The notes: generated by a model not told the origin, from the sequence alone. A stretch of DNA of 64,000 nucleotides from Seleniivibrio woodruffii (GCF_004339245.1 NZ_SMGG01000007.1:119625-183624); one strand, 5' to 3'. Counted from the stretch's first letter, positions 9,344-18,885 are shown. A program made the numbers and translations.

Positions 9344-12110
9344 CTCCGGCTCCTTTGTGTTGTAAAAGATATTTTTTGAATGCTCCTATGCCACCAAGCT
9401 GTTTGGCAAGCTCTGCACAATATTTGACAGCATCACGCATCGCCTCTTTCTTCGAGAATCCTTTATTAATGAATTTCTCCACCTGCTCTCTGATGAACAG
9501 ATAGTCTTTCGGATCAGACGTATTCAGAAAGTATTTATATTCATCAACAATAAGACGCACGATAGTGTTCCCGTGCGGCGTTCTGACAAATATCTCAGAA
9601 TATCTGGGAAGTGCATCCTTTGGTATTTTCTCAATCAGATTGATGAACTCAAAATCAGTCACCTTGAGAACTCCAAGATCTTTGGCTTTGCGGAAGTTCT
9701 CATCGTATAGAGCAAAAGAAAAGTCACTCTGAGAGGTTATTACATCGCCCAGTAGCCCAAGTTTTCCTTTTTCATGCAGGTCATCCAAAGACTGAGTGAT
9801 TATCCCCACAGAAGCGTTATACTTCCTTGCTTTACGGTACAGCCCCTCAACGAATCTTTTGGCATACGGATTTTCTGACAATGTCTGCCAGCTTTCATCA
9901 AGAACGACAAACTGCTGTTTCTTTCGATCCCCTTTATAGATTTCCTGCTCAATGATATTTGCGAATGCCAAAACAAAGACCTTTCTGAGGTCCTCAGGCG
10001 TTTTAGTGAGGTCAACCACAACCATATCTTTTTTCATAGATATGGTGCTTTTGCCGTTAAAATACTTTCCGTATGTTCCTTTTGATGAATACTTCTCCAA
10101 ACGGAGCATCAGCTTATATGCTGTCTGAACATGAAACTGTGCTCTCAGGTCTGTGTTGCTGTTCATACTGTTCAGATAATCAAGCAGATCATCGATGTTT
10201 GTATCTCTGTTCTTTCTCGCATAAACGGCTCTGATTGCTGTTTCAAGTATTACGACCTCGTCCTCGCCAAGCATCTCGCCGGTTCTTGAACTCGCCATAG
10301 ATGCGATGATACCGGTGAGCATGTTCAAAGTATCGCCATCAAGCTCATAATGCAGGTTTCTGAACTGCTGAGGAGGTATAACAAGTACCTCTTCATGTTC
10401 GCCGACCTTAACTACTATCTTACAAAAGCTCTCAGATATTTCTGCGACCTCCACGATGCTTCCGGGTGCAAGCATAATATCGCCATATCCAACACCTTCA
10501 GTCAGTATTCCGAACATGGTTCCAGCTTCAGAAAAGAAGTTAATAATCATTCCCTCTTCTTCATGTTCGATATACTGACCATCACTCAGGTAGCAGGTTT
10601 TTCTATATGAATCGCAAACAGTTATTATCCTGAATCTTGAATCTATACTGCGGTATGAGTTGGTAAAGTCATTCATGAAAAATGACTTCCCTGCACCAGT
10701 ACCACCGGTCACATAGAAATTCTTGTTCTTACCAGTGTTAAATATATCGAGGGTAACTGGCTGACCACGCCTGTCTATATACAACAGCACCGGTTCCCCG
10801 ACACCTTTGAAGGCTGCTTGTATAGGGGCAGACAAAGCAGCAGCGTTGGTATCAACAATGAAGTTACGCTCCATTTCATTTATAACTTTTGAGTAAAGTC
10901 CGCACGGGAGTGCCGAAACGAATAATACATGAAGCATGTAGTCAAGCTCAGATTGTGTCTCAACACCGCATGTATTCCAGAATGCTTTGGTTCTGTTGAG
11001 CTTTGCAGTGAGATCCTCTTCTGAATCACAGATGAGCATCAGCTGAGGTATGATATGCAAAAATGTGTTTCCTTCTTCATACTGATTCGCAACCCACATG
11101 TTCTCTTCTCTGCGGTTTCCGGTTGATACCATCATGCTGTCCATGTTGCCCTCTTTTGCGGCACCACGGGCTGTAGTCGAGTTATGAAGTGCTTTCGCAC
11201 CCAGTTTTGACCGAAGATTACTGTCAGTGATAATATTTACCGTAAACACGTAGGGACACTGGATCTGATTGATATCATTTTCAATTGCAGTTGCCCCACG
11301 GGTAATAAACCCTGCAAGGTCATTGGCAAACATATTGTCTATGTTTCTGGGGAGTTTTTTAGGAGTTATCACACCAAAAAACTTATTGCCGAATCTGATT
11401 GAATATTTTTGTCTTTCTATCTCAGTATCAGCAAAAATTATCTGCTTGCAGATAGGCATTTCATCCACATGGTTCTGGTATCTGTCAGGGTTAAGCTCAG
11501 GGTTACATAACCTGTACATAGAAGTGATGAGCATGTCAGGTTTCAGCGGCTTAGGATTAAGAGACTTCAAACCTTCCGCAACATTTGAAATCACATCAGA
11601 GTATTTTTGGATCTCAACAAGGTAGGACTTAATATTTGAAACATCGGACTTGACCGGAACTTTTATTGAGATGAACAGCCTGAAATTTCTAAGCGGAGTA
11701 CCGGAAAGCTGCCACATTCCTTTAAGCCCGTCATTAAGGAAGTTAGTATAGTTTTCGGTTACTTCTTTGTATAAATCCTCTTTGGCGGCATCTCTTAAAT
11801 CCTTATAAGCATAAACTATTTCATTTATATAGGAATCAGCGTAAAGCATGAACTGGAATACCGTATGATGAGGCATTTGCGACCTCAAAAGTGAGGATAT
11901 CGTGTCAAAGATGCTGTCCCCTGCAAACAGCACAGGATTACATTCCCATATCCACCCGACACTCCCGTCTTTTAGAAAATAGTGTCTTGTCTCCTCATCA
12001 TACGATACCCATGGCAGAAGGTCTGAAAACTTTTGACGTGTCAGGTCAATATCCATCTTTTCCAGACCGCCGTGTATCCCCTGAAAAAACTCTTTTATGC
12101 AGCTGAGCAT
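9315..12110 (-). CDS. traC: Type-F T4SS ATPase TraC (VirB4-like)
   Basis: A 931-aa cytoplasmic ATPase. The N-terminal TraC domain includes LLPWVSYDEETRHYFLKDGS. Walker A is VTGGTGAGKSFF near residue 467, and Walker B is QQFVVLDESWQTL near residue 730, followed by the VirB4-type motif RKARKYNASVGIITQS. TraC powers pilus assembly and is the VirB4 counterpart. Length is close to F TraC (875 aa). The start overlaps the traV stop by one base. Confidence 0.95.
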   Translation of the reverse strand: MLSCIKEFFQGIHGGLEKMDIDLTRQKFSDLLPWVSYDEETRHYFLKDGSVGWIWECNPVLFAGDSIFDTISSLLRSQMPHHTVFQFMLYADSYINEIVYAYKDLRDAAKEDLYKEVTENYTNFLNDGLKGMWQLSGTPLRNFRLFISIKVPVKSDVSNIKSYLVEIQKYSDVISNVAEGLKSLNPKPLKPDMLITSMYRLCNPELNPDRYQNHVDEMPICKQIIFADTEIERQKYSIRFGNKFFGVITPKKLPRNIDNMFANDLAGFITRGATAIENDINQIQCPYVFTVNIITDSNLRSKLGAKALHNSTTARGAAKEGNMDSMMVSTGNRREENMWVANQYEEGNTFLHIIPQLMLICDSEEDLTAKLNRTKAFWNTCGVETQSELDYMLHVLFVSALPCGLYSKVINEMERNFIVDTNAAALSAPIQAAFKGVGEPVLLYIDRRGQPVTLDIFNTGKNKNFYVTGGTGAGKSFFMNDFTNSYRSIDSRFRIITVCDSYRKTCYLSDGQYIEHEEEGMIINFFSEAGTMFGILTEGVGYGDIMLAPGSIVEVAEISESFCKIVVKVGEHEEVLVIPPQQFRNLHYELDGDTLNMLTGIIASMASSRTGEMLGEDEVVILETAIRAVYARKNRDTNIDDLLDYLNSMNSNTDLRAQFHVQTAYKLMLRLEKYSSKGTYGKYFNGKSTISMKKDMVVVDLTKTPEDLRKVFVLAFANIIEQEIYKGDRKKQQFVVLDESWQTLSENPYAKRFVEGLYRKARKYNASVGIITQSLDDLHEKGKLGLLGDVITSQSDFSFALYDENFRKAKDLGVLKVTDFEFINLIEKIPKDALPRYSEIFVRTPHGNTIVRLIVDEYKYFLNTSDPKDYLFIREQVEKFINKGFSKKEAMRDAVKYCAELAKQLGGIGAFKKYLLQHKGAGDEAGVRHDS

Positions 12111-12688
12111 TACTGTGCCTGTCCGTCTTTAATTTCTACCTGTTTGTCATCGACAATGAGATAATCGCCAAGTAACCAGTCAGACTTCTGTAGAATCATA
12201 TATACTCGTCTCAACATGTTGAGCCTGCCTTTGGAATCCTCATATGGAAGAATAGTAACCTTAAGAATCTTTGGCTTTGATGTTACTGGTGTGCTATCAG
12301 AATTTACCTTAATACCGTATGAGGTGAGTTCTTCTGCCAGAAGTTTCTGTTCATTCTTTTTGAAATCCAGATATTTTTTTGCATCTTTTGACACCATAAC
12401 ACGGTCTGTATCAGCAGGTTTATAGTTGCAGGGTTCATCAGTATCGCATTTAACGAAAAGTTCCTGTTGAACAACAGAGTCAGGTTCAGCGGCGATAACC
12501 GTGTCTACCTCCGTAGCATCCGTTTTATCGTCTTTCTCTATAGCGTATTCTATATTGCTGGAAACCGGCTTACATGCTCTGCCAGCGTTTTTATATCCTT
12601 CACAGGTAAATTTTGAGTCATAAACACAGCCGGAAAGTATAGAAAGCAAACCGGCAAAAACTATTATTTTATATCTGTCCATTCCCAT
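12110..12688 (-). CDS. traV: TraV-like outer-membrane lipoprotein
   Basis: The 192-aa product has a lipoprotein signal (IIVFAGLLSILSGC) and the TraV opening CVYDSKFTCEGYKNAGRACK with three further cysteines. TraV is the VirB7 counterpart and forms the outer-membrane core complex with TraK and TraB. A Pro/Asp/Glu-rich middle is followed by a C-terminal YEDSKGRLNMLRRVYMIL segment. The start lies 25 bp inside the end of traB. An alternative start two codons on (MDRYKI) is equally possible. Confidence 0.88.
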   Translation of the reverse strand: MGMDRYKIIVFAGLLSILSGCVYDSKFTCEGYKNAGRACKPVSSNIEYAIEKDDKTDATEVDTVIAAEPDSVVQQELFVKCDTDEPCNYKPADTDRVMVSKDAKKYLDFKKNEQKLLAEELTSYGIKVNSDSTPVTSKPKILKVTILPYEDSKGRLNMLRRVYMILQKSDWLLGDYLIVDDKQVEIKDGQAQ

Positions 12689-13878
12689 TCCTCCGGATTA
12701 ATATCCACGCCTTTATTGATTATGACCTCAACCTCACGACCGCCAAGCACCTCTATTACAGGCGAGGTATCGTTAAGTATGTCTGTGTAGTATTTTGAGA
12801 GCATTTTGAATGATTCGGAAAAGCCTGATCCGGCTCCATATTTGATAATGTCATCACCTGAGATTGCTGTGGTTGTGGTTCCTGTCATTCCTGAAATAGT
12901 GCTGGTCTGGTTTGCTAAGCTGAATGCCTCTCCCATACCCTGCAAAAATGACGCAACAAATGCTGCGGCCATAATCTGCCCCTGTTTGGAGACAACTCTT
13001 CCTGCAAGCCCAATGATACCGTCCTCTCCCTGCACAAAGCCTGAGACAGGGACATCAATCACTGAAATATTATTTTCTGAAAGGCATGAGATATTATTAA
13101 GCCTGACATTTACCCTCTCATCACTGAGATTACCGTATGCCTCTCCACCGATGAAGCAACCGCTTAAATCTTTGCGAAACTCATTAGGAAAAAAAGAAAG
13201 ATCCTTCAGACGAAGGACCACAGGATACGGACTTTGTTTGCCTTTTGCCAAAGTCGGGGCATAAACTCCGGTAACTAATGTAGCTTTGAAGATACTATTG
13301 GAAGGTATCCAGTTCTGTTTTTTCTTTTTGATGTCTTTTGGCTCATCAGAGCTGCTGTTTGTCTTATCAGCAATGCTCATGAAGCCTATTTTGGATACAA
13401 CCTTTTCTGTGGGTTTTGCCGGAGCTTGAGACTGATATTGATTATTTTCCTGATATTTTGACTGAGGATACGCATCTTTTATTTCATCAGGGATAGGAAC
13501 GTCTTTCAGAACATTAAATAGCATCGGTCTATTATACTTCGCAGCATCTTCAGCGGCGGTTTTTTGCTGTTCCTCCTGCTGACTTTGTTCTGATTGCTGT
13601 GTTTTACCGCTTTCAAGATCGTCTATGCGTTTCATCATCGCATCGAGTTTTTTATCAAAACCGACTTTCAAACTTGTATTTTTATCATTTTCAGTGAAAT
13701 CGGTTGTTTGTACCGTCTGCTGCTGAGCATTCTCATTTTTAGTTTTACCTACGTTGGCAGCACGATATAAAAGCAGAAAAATAACAGCGAACAAAAGCAT
13801 GGAAGCCACAACAACAAGCTGTTTCTTGGTTTTGGGCGATAAAGCGTTAAACCTTTCTTTCAGAGTCTTCTGCTTCAT
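12664..13878 (-). CDS. traB: Conjugal transfer protein TraB (VirB10-like)
   Basis: A 404-aa protein with one N-terminal membrane segment (KKQLVVVASMLLFAVIFLLL, residues 19-38), a Gln-rich coiled coil (about 70-110), a Pro/Gln linker and a C-terminal TrbI/VirB10 barrel domain. The IPSNSIFKATLVTGVYAPT motif near residue 190 marks the domain start. TraB spans inner membrane to outer-membrane core. It overlaps traK by 4 bp and traV by 25 bp. Confidence 0.92.
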   Translation of the reverse strand: MKQKTLKERFNALSPKTKKQLVVVASMLLFAVIFLLLYRAANVGKTKNENAQQQTVQTTDFTENDKNTSLKVGFDKKLDAMMKRIDDLESGKTQQSEQSQQEEQQKTAAEDAAKYNRPMLFNVLKDVPIPDEIKDAYPQSKYQENNQYQSQAPAKPTEKVVSKIGFMSIADKTNSSSDEPKDIKKKKQNWIPSNSIFKATLVTGVYAPTLAKGKQSPYPVVLRLKDLSFFPNEFRKDLSGCFIGGEAYGNLSDERVNVRLNNISCLSENNISVIDVPVSGFVQGEDGIIGLAGRVVSKQGQIMAAAFVASFLQGMGEAFSLANQTSTISGMTGTTTTAISGDDIIKYGAGSGFSESFKMLSKYYTDILNDTSPVIEVLGGREVEVIINKGVDINPEEWEWTDIK

Positions 13879-14597
13879 CGGGCAACTCCCTCAACAACAT
13901 ATGCGGTGGTTGTTCCGGAAAAGACTGGACTCATTATTGCAACCGCTTTAACGTTCTTAAACATCTTAAGCTTAATCAGTTCTGTGTCTATGATGCTTAC
14001 TTGCTTATCTGAACGAAGAACGAGTTCTCTGACTCTGAAGCCACCTCCAGAAATCTCTTTTACAGCGGTAATCTGAATATCTTTATATGTCTCTTGAAGA
14101 TCAGTGTCTGAGAGTTTGAAGCCTTTAGGAACTGTATTGTGAATAATTGCACCTATGAGATCCAGCATCAGCTCATCATATGATTTTGAGACTGTATATT
14201 CTGCAGCCTTCTTCATATCAGATGAAGTGTCAGACAAATAAACTGTCTGTCCAGGTATTCGTTTTGCAGTGAGAATAAGTGAATAAACCGAACTCCCGCA
14301 TGATAAAAATACCTCAGCAGAGCCATTGTAATAAACCTTCTCTTTTCTTCCTACAGATTCGGTCTCTATCACCGGGAATTTGACAAACAGATTTTCTCCG
14401 GATGGCTGAAGCTGAAGCCCTTTTTCTTCGCTATGAACAAAATTGGTAACAGCCGATTTATTTGGACAAACAATTCTGTTTACATCTATGGATGACATAT
14501 CAAGCCTTGAAGTTGTGTCAGGCTCTAAACCGGTCACAGCACCATATGAAGTTGCCACTGAAATAACCATGAGAATAACAAGTATTTTCCTCATCAC
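13875..14597 (-). CDS. traK: Conjugal transfer protein TraK (VirB9-like)
   Basis: The 240-aa product has a signal peptide (RKILVILMVISVATSYGA) and a beta-rich secreted domain with VDVNRIVCP-like and SVYSLILTAKRIPGQTVYL motifs that fit TraK, the VirB9 counterpart in the outer-membrane core. Size equals F TraK (242 aa). Coupled by ATGA overlaps to traE upstream and traB downstream. Confidence 0.9.
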   Translation of the reverse strand: MMRKILVILMVISVATSYGAVTGLEPDTTSRLDMSSIDVNRIVCPNKSAVTNFVHSEEKGLQLQPSGENLFVKFPVIETESVGRKEKVYYNGSAEVFLSCGSSVYSLILTAKRIPGQTVYLSDTSSDMKKAAEYTVSKSYDELMLDLIGAIIHNTVPKGFKLSDTDLQETYKDIQITAVKEISGGGFRVRELVLRSDKQVSIIDTELIKLKMFKNVKAVAIMSPVFSGTTTAYVVEGVAR

Positions 14598-15151
14598 TTC
14601 TCCTCTATTGTCTGAATTTTAAAAAGACCATTATCATTGATATATCTGATGTTTATGGTGATAGACTTAGAATCTATCTTCTCGGATGCCACGAAACGGG
14701 AGACTTCACCTTTTATAACCAGTAAATCTGGATCTTTGAGAATACTGACACCTGTAATCTGAAAATTTGAAGCAACATCATTCTCTTTATACTGAGCCGC
14801 AAGCGATAAGAGCTTTTTGCTATTAGCGTCATAATTTTCTGAACTGAACAGATTAGAAAGAGTTGAATACTGTGCAACTACAGTAGACGGGACATAGTTA
14901 TACATTAGTCCGGCGACATAAAAACCTATTGCTGACAGGTAATTTGTGTCCATATAACTTCCGGAAACTGATACTTTGTCTTTAATGTTCGGAGGGACAA
15001 GGACAACCGTCCTGTTCTTGTAAGCATCAGCCAAAATCACCTGCTGGCTGATAAGCAGCCCAATCAGGCAAAGAACTATAAATTTATAAAATCTATTCTG
15101 AGCAAAAACATTCGCAGTGGCATTAACATACTTATTAAAACGCATGCTCAC
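14594..15151 (-). CDS. traE: Conjugal transfer protein TraE (VirB5/8-like)
   Basis: A 185-aa bitopic protein: one N-terminal membrane segment (FIVLCLIGLLISQQVILA, about residues 23-42) followed by a periplasmic domain with VVLVPPNIKDKVSVSGSYMD and a C-terminal beta stretch. This matches F TraE (188 aa), an inner-membrane assembly factor. Overlaps traL by 4 bp and traK by 4 bp. Confidence 0.9.
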   Translation of the reverse strand: MSMRFNKYVNATANVFAQNRFYKFIVLCLIGLLISQQVILADAYKNRTVVLVPPNIKDKVSVSGSYMDTNYLSAIGFYVAGLMYNYVPSTVVAQYSTLSNLFSSENYDANSKKLLSLAAQYKENDVASNFQITGVSILKDPDLLVIKGEVSRFVASEKIDSKSITINIRYINDNGLFKIQTIEEK

Positions 15152-15417
15152 TCCTTAAAACTTCTGATGAAAATATTTGGAAAGTTATGAAATTGTTTAA
15201 GACCTACGATATATGGAATGTGCCTCAGGAACCCTCTGGGATACTTATTTTTAGCCTTTCTGTAAGCAAAAAACAGAAAGACTCCAATTATAAAAACTAT
15301 AAGCGATTTGAGTATTATCCCCATAGCAACAGCGTTCGCAAAGACAGCAAACTCATCCATATCAAGCATCATGACTTTATTCGGCTTATGCAAATACTGC
15401 GGAACAAACGATTTCAT
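15148..15417 (-). CDS. traL: Conjugal transfer protein TraL
   Basis: The 89-aa product starts MKSFVPQYLHKPNKVMMLDM and has two hydrophobic segments (about residues 24-55), ending in FHNFPNIFIRSF. Size and topology match F TraL (91 aa), the VirB3 counterpart. The start at 15417 was chosen because it is preceded by GAGGTGGGT at proper spacing; a longer frame from 15456 would run through the intergenic hairpin. It overlaps traE by 4 bp. Confidence 0.88.
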   Translation of the reverse strand: MKSFVPQYLHKPNKVMMLDMDEFAVFANAVAMGIILKSLIVFIIGVFLFFAYRKAKNKYPRGFLRHIPYIVGLKQFHNFPNIFIRSFKE

Positions 15418-15436
15418 ACCCACCTCTTTTTTGGGC

Positions 15437-15454
15437 GGGGGAGAAAACTCCCCC
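15437..15454 (-). other. Hairpin between traA and traL
   Basis: A 7-bp perfect G/C stem (GGGGGAG / CTCCCCC) with a four-base loop sits just after the traA stop, without a T-run on the transcribed strand. It may protect the 3' end of the abundant pilin message from decay or set the traA:traL ratio rather than terminate transcription. Confidence 0.5.
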
Positions 15455-15459
15455 AAGAT

Positions 15460-15756
15460 TCAATAGATGGCACCAAGTGAGGTCACTATTGAGGGAGTTG
15501 CGATGAATGCAGCAGAACCAACAAGTGTTGCCACCGTCTGAATCGGCGGGGCACCATATGCCATTCTTGCCAGACCAACTGCAACTCCAAGAGCACCGGC
15601 AACGTATCCGGCGGCACCGCCGATACCCTTAAGAACAACTATGTCGTAAATGCTGTAAAGCATACCCGTTGAGGTGGGAACTGTGGCTGAGTAAGCTCCG
15701 ACAGACAGGAGCATCAGAAGAAAAAACACGAAAACACGCTGTTTTTTATTTACCAT
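15460..15756 (-). CDS. traA: TraA-like conjugative pilin precursor
   Basis: A 98-aa precursor with a long signal-like N-terminus (QRVFVFFLLMLLSVGAYSA), then two hydrophobic, Gly/Ala-rich helices (GGAAGYVAGALGVAVGLAR and TVATLVGSAAFIATPSIV) separated by a short polar loop (MAYGAPPI). This is the topology of F-type pilin. A strong ribosome site (AAGGAGG) precedes it, as expected for the most expressed subunit. It is the first gene of the cluster, before traL; the promoter should lie in 15757-15890. Confidence 0.85.
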   Translation of the reverse strand: MVNKKQRVFVFFLLMLLSVGAYSATVPTSTGMLYSIYDIVVLKGIGGAAGYVAGALGVAVGLARMAYGAPPIQTVATLVGSAAFIATPSIVTSLGAIY

Positions 15757-15892
15757 ATATGCCTCCTTAGCGTTTCTGACTGAATAATGCTGAAGGGGTT
15801 AAACGGACGAAAACAGATTCAATAATTGAAATCTTAAAAATATTTAGCTATTATTTTGATGTATTAATGAAATAGCAATTTAAGGATAGTGC

Positions 15893-16663
15893 ATGGTTAT
15901 GAAGCCGGATAAATACGATATACTTTCATTTCCCGATGATGGCAAAACCGTTGTTCCCCTTTATGAAATAGTGACGTTGGGGATTCAGACTCTCGTTATT
16001 CCGAATGAATATAATCCTAATCAAGTCATGTCAGCTTACCTTCAAAGGCTCGGCTCAAACAGGCAGCTGGAATCTTTGGAGGATTTCCAAAAAGCAGGTC
16101 ATTTTATTATGAGCTATATGAATGCCGTCACAGGCATGTATATGACTCTGGAAAAGCAGGAACTTTTTGAACACATGCAGGCTCTTGCTCACAAAATGAT
16201 TGAAGATGAAATAACTCTCAGAAAGAAAAAAGGGCTTCTGGCTCTCTTGGCTGATACACTGCATACATTTGAATTTATATACCAACACTACCATCCTGAA
16301 TTCAAGAATATGCCGTTGAAAAATGGTAAGAAAGAACATAGACGATTGAAGAACTATGAAGACCTTTGCCTAACAATGCTTGGGTTCTGCAACAGTGTGC
16401 TCATGAGCCTTGAAGAAAAGAACGCAAAGACCGCCTCTGTCGAGGAAGACGCAAAACTGGCTGTTCTGAACCTTTTGATGATTACAGAAATAGCCAACGA
16501 CATCCGAATATCAAAAATACCTGCTCCAACTCCCAAAACACCTATCAGAGCTACCGTAAAAACCGGTAGAAACGATCCCTGCCCATGCGGCAGCGGCCTT
16601 AAATTTAAAAAATGCTGCGGAAAGAGTGATAAAATTCTGGATATGGATGACTTCAGGAACTGA
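15893..16663 (+). CDS. SEC-C motif protein of unknown function
   Basis: A 256-aa soluble protein whose C-terminus carries a SEC-C zinc motif, [17 protein letters not shown], near residues 226-242, as found at the end of SecA and many unrelated proteins. The remainder is mostly helical and not recognised. An AAGGA ribosome site lies seven bases before ATG 15893. The gene is divergent from traA and the two share a 136-bp promoter region. Its role in the element is unknown. Confidence 0.75.
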   Translation: MVMKPDKYDILSFPDDGKTVVPLYEIVTLGIQTLVIPNEYNPNQVMSAYLQRLGSNRQLESLEDFQKAGHFIMSYMNAVTGMYMTLEKQELFEHMQALAHKMIEDEITLRKKKGLLALLADTLHTFEFIYQHYHPEFKNMPLKNGKKEHRRLKNYEDLCLTMLGFCNSVLMSLEEKNAKTASVEEDAKLAVLNLLMITEIANDIRISKIPAPTPKTPIRATVKTGRNDPCPCGSGLKFKKCCGKSDKILDMDDFRN

Positions 16664-16671
16664 GCATGACG

Positions 16672-17403
16672 TCACGATTTCTTTAATTGAGCCTTTATCT
16701 CCTCAGGAGAAAACGGAGGATTTCTTTTATGAATCATGGCATGGCAATTTGGGCATACAGGTACTAAATCATTTTCAGGATCGAGTTGGTATTCCTGTTT
16801 AATGTCAGACAATGGTTTTATGTGGTGTACATGAATAAAATTTTTACCAACATCTCCATATACTTCTTCAAAATTAAACTGACAAATTGTACAAACAAAT
16901 CCATGACGTTCAATACATCTTTTCCTAGCGTCTGGATCCCGCTCATATTTATTTATCAATACTTGCTTACAACTCCCCTCTGTGTAGATTTTGTCACTGT
17001 TATCTATTTCATCAGGGTATACTATATCGTTAACAAAATTTAATAGTTCTCCCTTATATTTCTGTAAGATTTTCCTTAATCCATGCATTTTTACATTTCT
17101 TAAATTCTCATAATACTGAATATGTTCATTTAACGCTTTTACAGCGTTCTCGAGTTTTGAATACCCGAAATCATTCTTTATCATTATTAAAAAATATTCA
17201 GTCGTCTCATTATTACTTGTTCGAGTATATTTATCGCCATGAATCATATGTTTGAAATTTGTTATCAAATCACTTGCTGAACCTCCACTCATGCCGAAAG
17301 ACTCAGCCTGCTCAACAGCAGTATTTTTCTTTAATTCTCCTAAATACACTTTTTTAGCAAGAATATAAATTTGCTTGATTTCATTTGTAGTGATGTTTGG
17401 CAT
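16672..17403 (-). CDS. HNH endonuclease
   Basis: The 243-aa protein ends in an HNH nuclease domain: FVCTICQFNFEEVYG (first CxxC), FIHVHHIKPLSD (the His-His core), NDLVPVCPNCHAMIH (second CxxC and final His). This arrangement resembles McrA-type and other restriction-like HNH enzymes. The N-terminal 140 residues are helical and not assigned; they could provide DNA binding. The stop is 9 bases from the convergent SEC-C gene stop. It may be a defence or homing-type nuclease, but the sequence alone does not decide. Confidence 0.8.
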   Translation of the reverse strand: MPNITTNEIKQIYILAKKVYLGELKKNTAVEQAESFGMSGGSASDLITNFKHMIHGDKYTRTSNNETTEYFLIMIKNDFGYSKLENAVKALNEHIQYYENLRNVKMHGLRKILQKYKGELLNFVNDIVYPDEIDNSDKIYTEGSCKQVLINKYERDPDARKRCIERHGFVCTICQFNFEEVYGDVGKNFIHVHHIKPLSDIKQEYQLDPENDLVPVCPNCHAMIHKRNPPFSPEEIKAQLKKS

Positions 17404-17495
17404 TCTTTCCTCTCAACCTTAACCTAATTGAATTCAACAACCTTACTTCTAAGGATAAACGATATCCTTCAATTCGTAAAACCTTAATGGGCGAG

Positions 17496-17741
17496 TTATT
17501 CAAACTCGCCCATCACTGAACCGCTGGGAACATTTTTTACTTCATTTTCTGATTTTATTTTGGGAGAGCCGCCACTAGCCTGCCTACCAAACAGATTAAG
17601 CATATGCTGTCCATCCTCAGTCTGGATATAAGCCGCCAGTGACATAGCAATAAATTGCCCACGCTGAACCTTTGGCAGAGACATCAATGTTTTCAAGAGT
17701 GCTTCATTTTTTATAGTGAACTGTATTCGCCTTTCATCCAT
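17496..17741 (-). CDS. Small ParR/StbB-like partition partner
   Basis: An 81-aa protein encoded 15 bp downstream of the ParM-like gene. The N-terminal part (RRIQFTIKNEALLKTLMSLP) could form a ribbon-helix-helix DNA-binding fold, and the tail is polar. Position, size and coupling to an actin-like gene match ParR/StbB adaptors, which link a centromere repeat to the filament. Sequence evidence on its own is weak. Confidence 0.6.
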   Translation of the reverse strand: MDERRIQFTIKNEALLKTLMSLPKVQRGQFIAMSLAAYIQTEDGQHMLNLFGRQASGGSPKIKSENEVKNVPSGSVMGEFE

Positions 17742-17756
17742 ACATCACCACCATTA

Positions 17757-18683
17757 TCACAATCCTGCTCGCAGACCTTTCATATAGCCTCTTGCATTGC
17801 TGTATTCCGGATGTTTTGGCACGGATATAATTTTTGATAATGATGTAGGCATATAGCCATTCAGAATAACTGCTCCACCGCCGCCAAGAAGCATAACTTC
17901 CGCACGCTTAAGTCTGCTGTCCCACCTGCTTTCTATGGTATGAAGTAACTCATTGAAATATTTTTCTGTGATACTTCTGATAATTTCTGAAAGGTCTTTT
18001 ATATCGCCGTAAAGCCTGAGCTTTCCTTCAAGAAAAACGTCTTTAGTCTCCTGTTCTGAGAGTTGAAATGAAAACTCTGAATAGATTATGTCTGCCAGTT
18101 CTACAATAATACGAGAGATACCATATTTCTCCAGCGTACCTGCATCTGAACGAACAGCCGCACCTTTTTCAAAACAGACCACATCCACGGTGTTATAACC
18201 GATATCAAGCACAATGCCGTCTTTTGAGGTGTCTTCCTTTGTCTTGCCATCAATATCCATTCGATAGTCCATCAGAATACCGACAGCCTGCGGAAACAAC
18301 TTCGGCTGTATCTCAAGTTTTTCTCCGTCAACAACAGTCTGAGTAAGCTCTTTTAAGAACTCTTCCTTTTTAGAAAACCAATTAAGCGGCGAACCCACAC
18401 CCACATCCTGCGTTTCCAACCCTAGACTTTTGAGAGCGTGATATACGAAAAGCCCAGTGTACCTTCTGAGGAAATCATAACTGCGTGTACTGAAGGCTCC
18501 AAAACGTGCCTGCTCACCCACCAGATATTCTCGTCCTTGAAAGCAGCGAATACCTTCTTCTGTTATCCCTGAAGAACTGTTACCTGCATATTTAATTGCT
18601 GTCGGCATCTTAAAATATTTCAGTTCTCCTGCTTCCATATAAACAACCTTCACATCACCAAACCCTACGTCAATTCCAGTCAT
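17757..18683 (-). CDS. parM: ParM/StbA-like actin-fold partition ATPase
   Basis: The 308-aa protein has the actin-type motifs: phosphate 1 (GIDVGFGDVKVVY, residues 3-15), phosphate 2 (VLDIGYNTVDVVCFEKG, near 160) and adenosine (VMLLGGGGAVILNGY, near 265). Length fits plasmid ParM/StbA proteins, which form filaments that push plasmid copies apart. A GGAGG ribosome site is in place. Inverted repeats directly upstream (18734-18853) could be its centromere/operator. Presence on the element points to an independently segregating form. Confidence 0.85.
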   Translation of the reverse strand: MTGIDVGFGDVKVVYMEAGELKYFKMPTAIKYAGNSSSGITEEGIRCFQGREYLVGEQARFGAFSTRSYDFLRRYTGLFVYHALKSLGLETQDVGVGSPLNWFSKKEEFLKELTQTVVDGEKLEIQPKLFPQAVGILMDYRMDIDGKTKEDTSKDGIVLDIGYNTVDVVCFEKGAAVRSDAGTLEKYGISRIIVELADIIYSEFSFQLSEQETKDVFLEGKLRLYGDIKDLSEIIRSITEKYFNELLHTIESRWDSRLKRAEVMLLGGGGAVILNGYMPTSLSKIISVPKHPEYSNARGYMKGLRAGL

Positions 18684-18733
18684 AGCGACCTCCTTACATT
18701 TTCTAAATATGTAATGACTCAGGGGTGAAACTC

Positions 18734-18853
18734 ATCACGCATAAAACATGCAGAAAAAACTCATGTATGCGTGATAAAAAACTGATTAATGAGTGTTCGT
18801 GATTTTGATAACTGAAATAACAGGCATTAAACACTCATTAAAGAGTGTTTAAT
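18734..18853. repeat. Nested inverted repeats upstream of parM: candidate centromere/operator
   Basis: Three dyads are visible. ATCACGCATA at 18734-18743 is matched by TATGCGTGAT at 18766-18775. TTAATGAGTGTT at 18786-18797 is matched by AACACTCATTAA at 18830-18841. A hairpin ATTAAACACTC / GAGTGTTTAAT lies at 18826-18853. The shared core is ACTCAT/ATGAGT, also present singly around 18717 and 18760. Located just before parM, this could be a parC-type binding array for the ParR-like protein or an operator. The last hairpin also lies downstream of the RelE-like gene and may help end its transcript, although no T-run follows. Confidence 0.55.
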
Positions 18854-18885
18854 CAGGGATATAGAATTGATGTTAGATTACAGGG

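Noticed and set aside
18734..18853. CRISPR or integron repeats
   Set aside because: The repeats are inverted, short and limited to one promoter region; no spacer pattern or integrase is adjacent.
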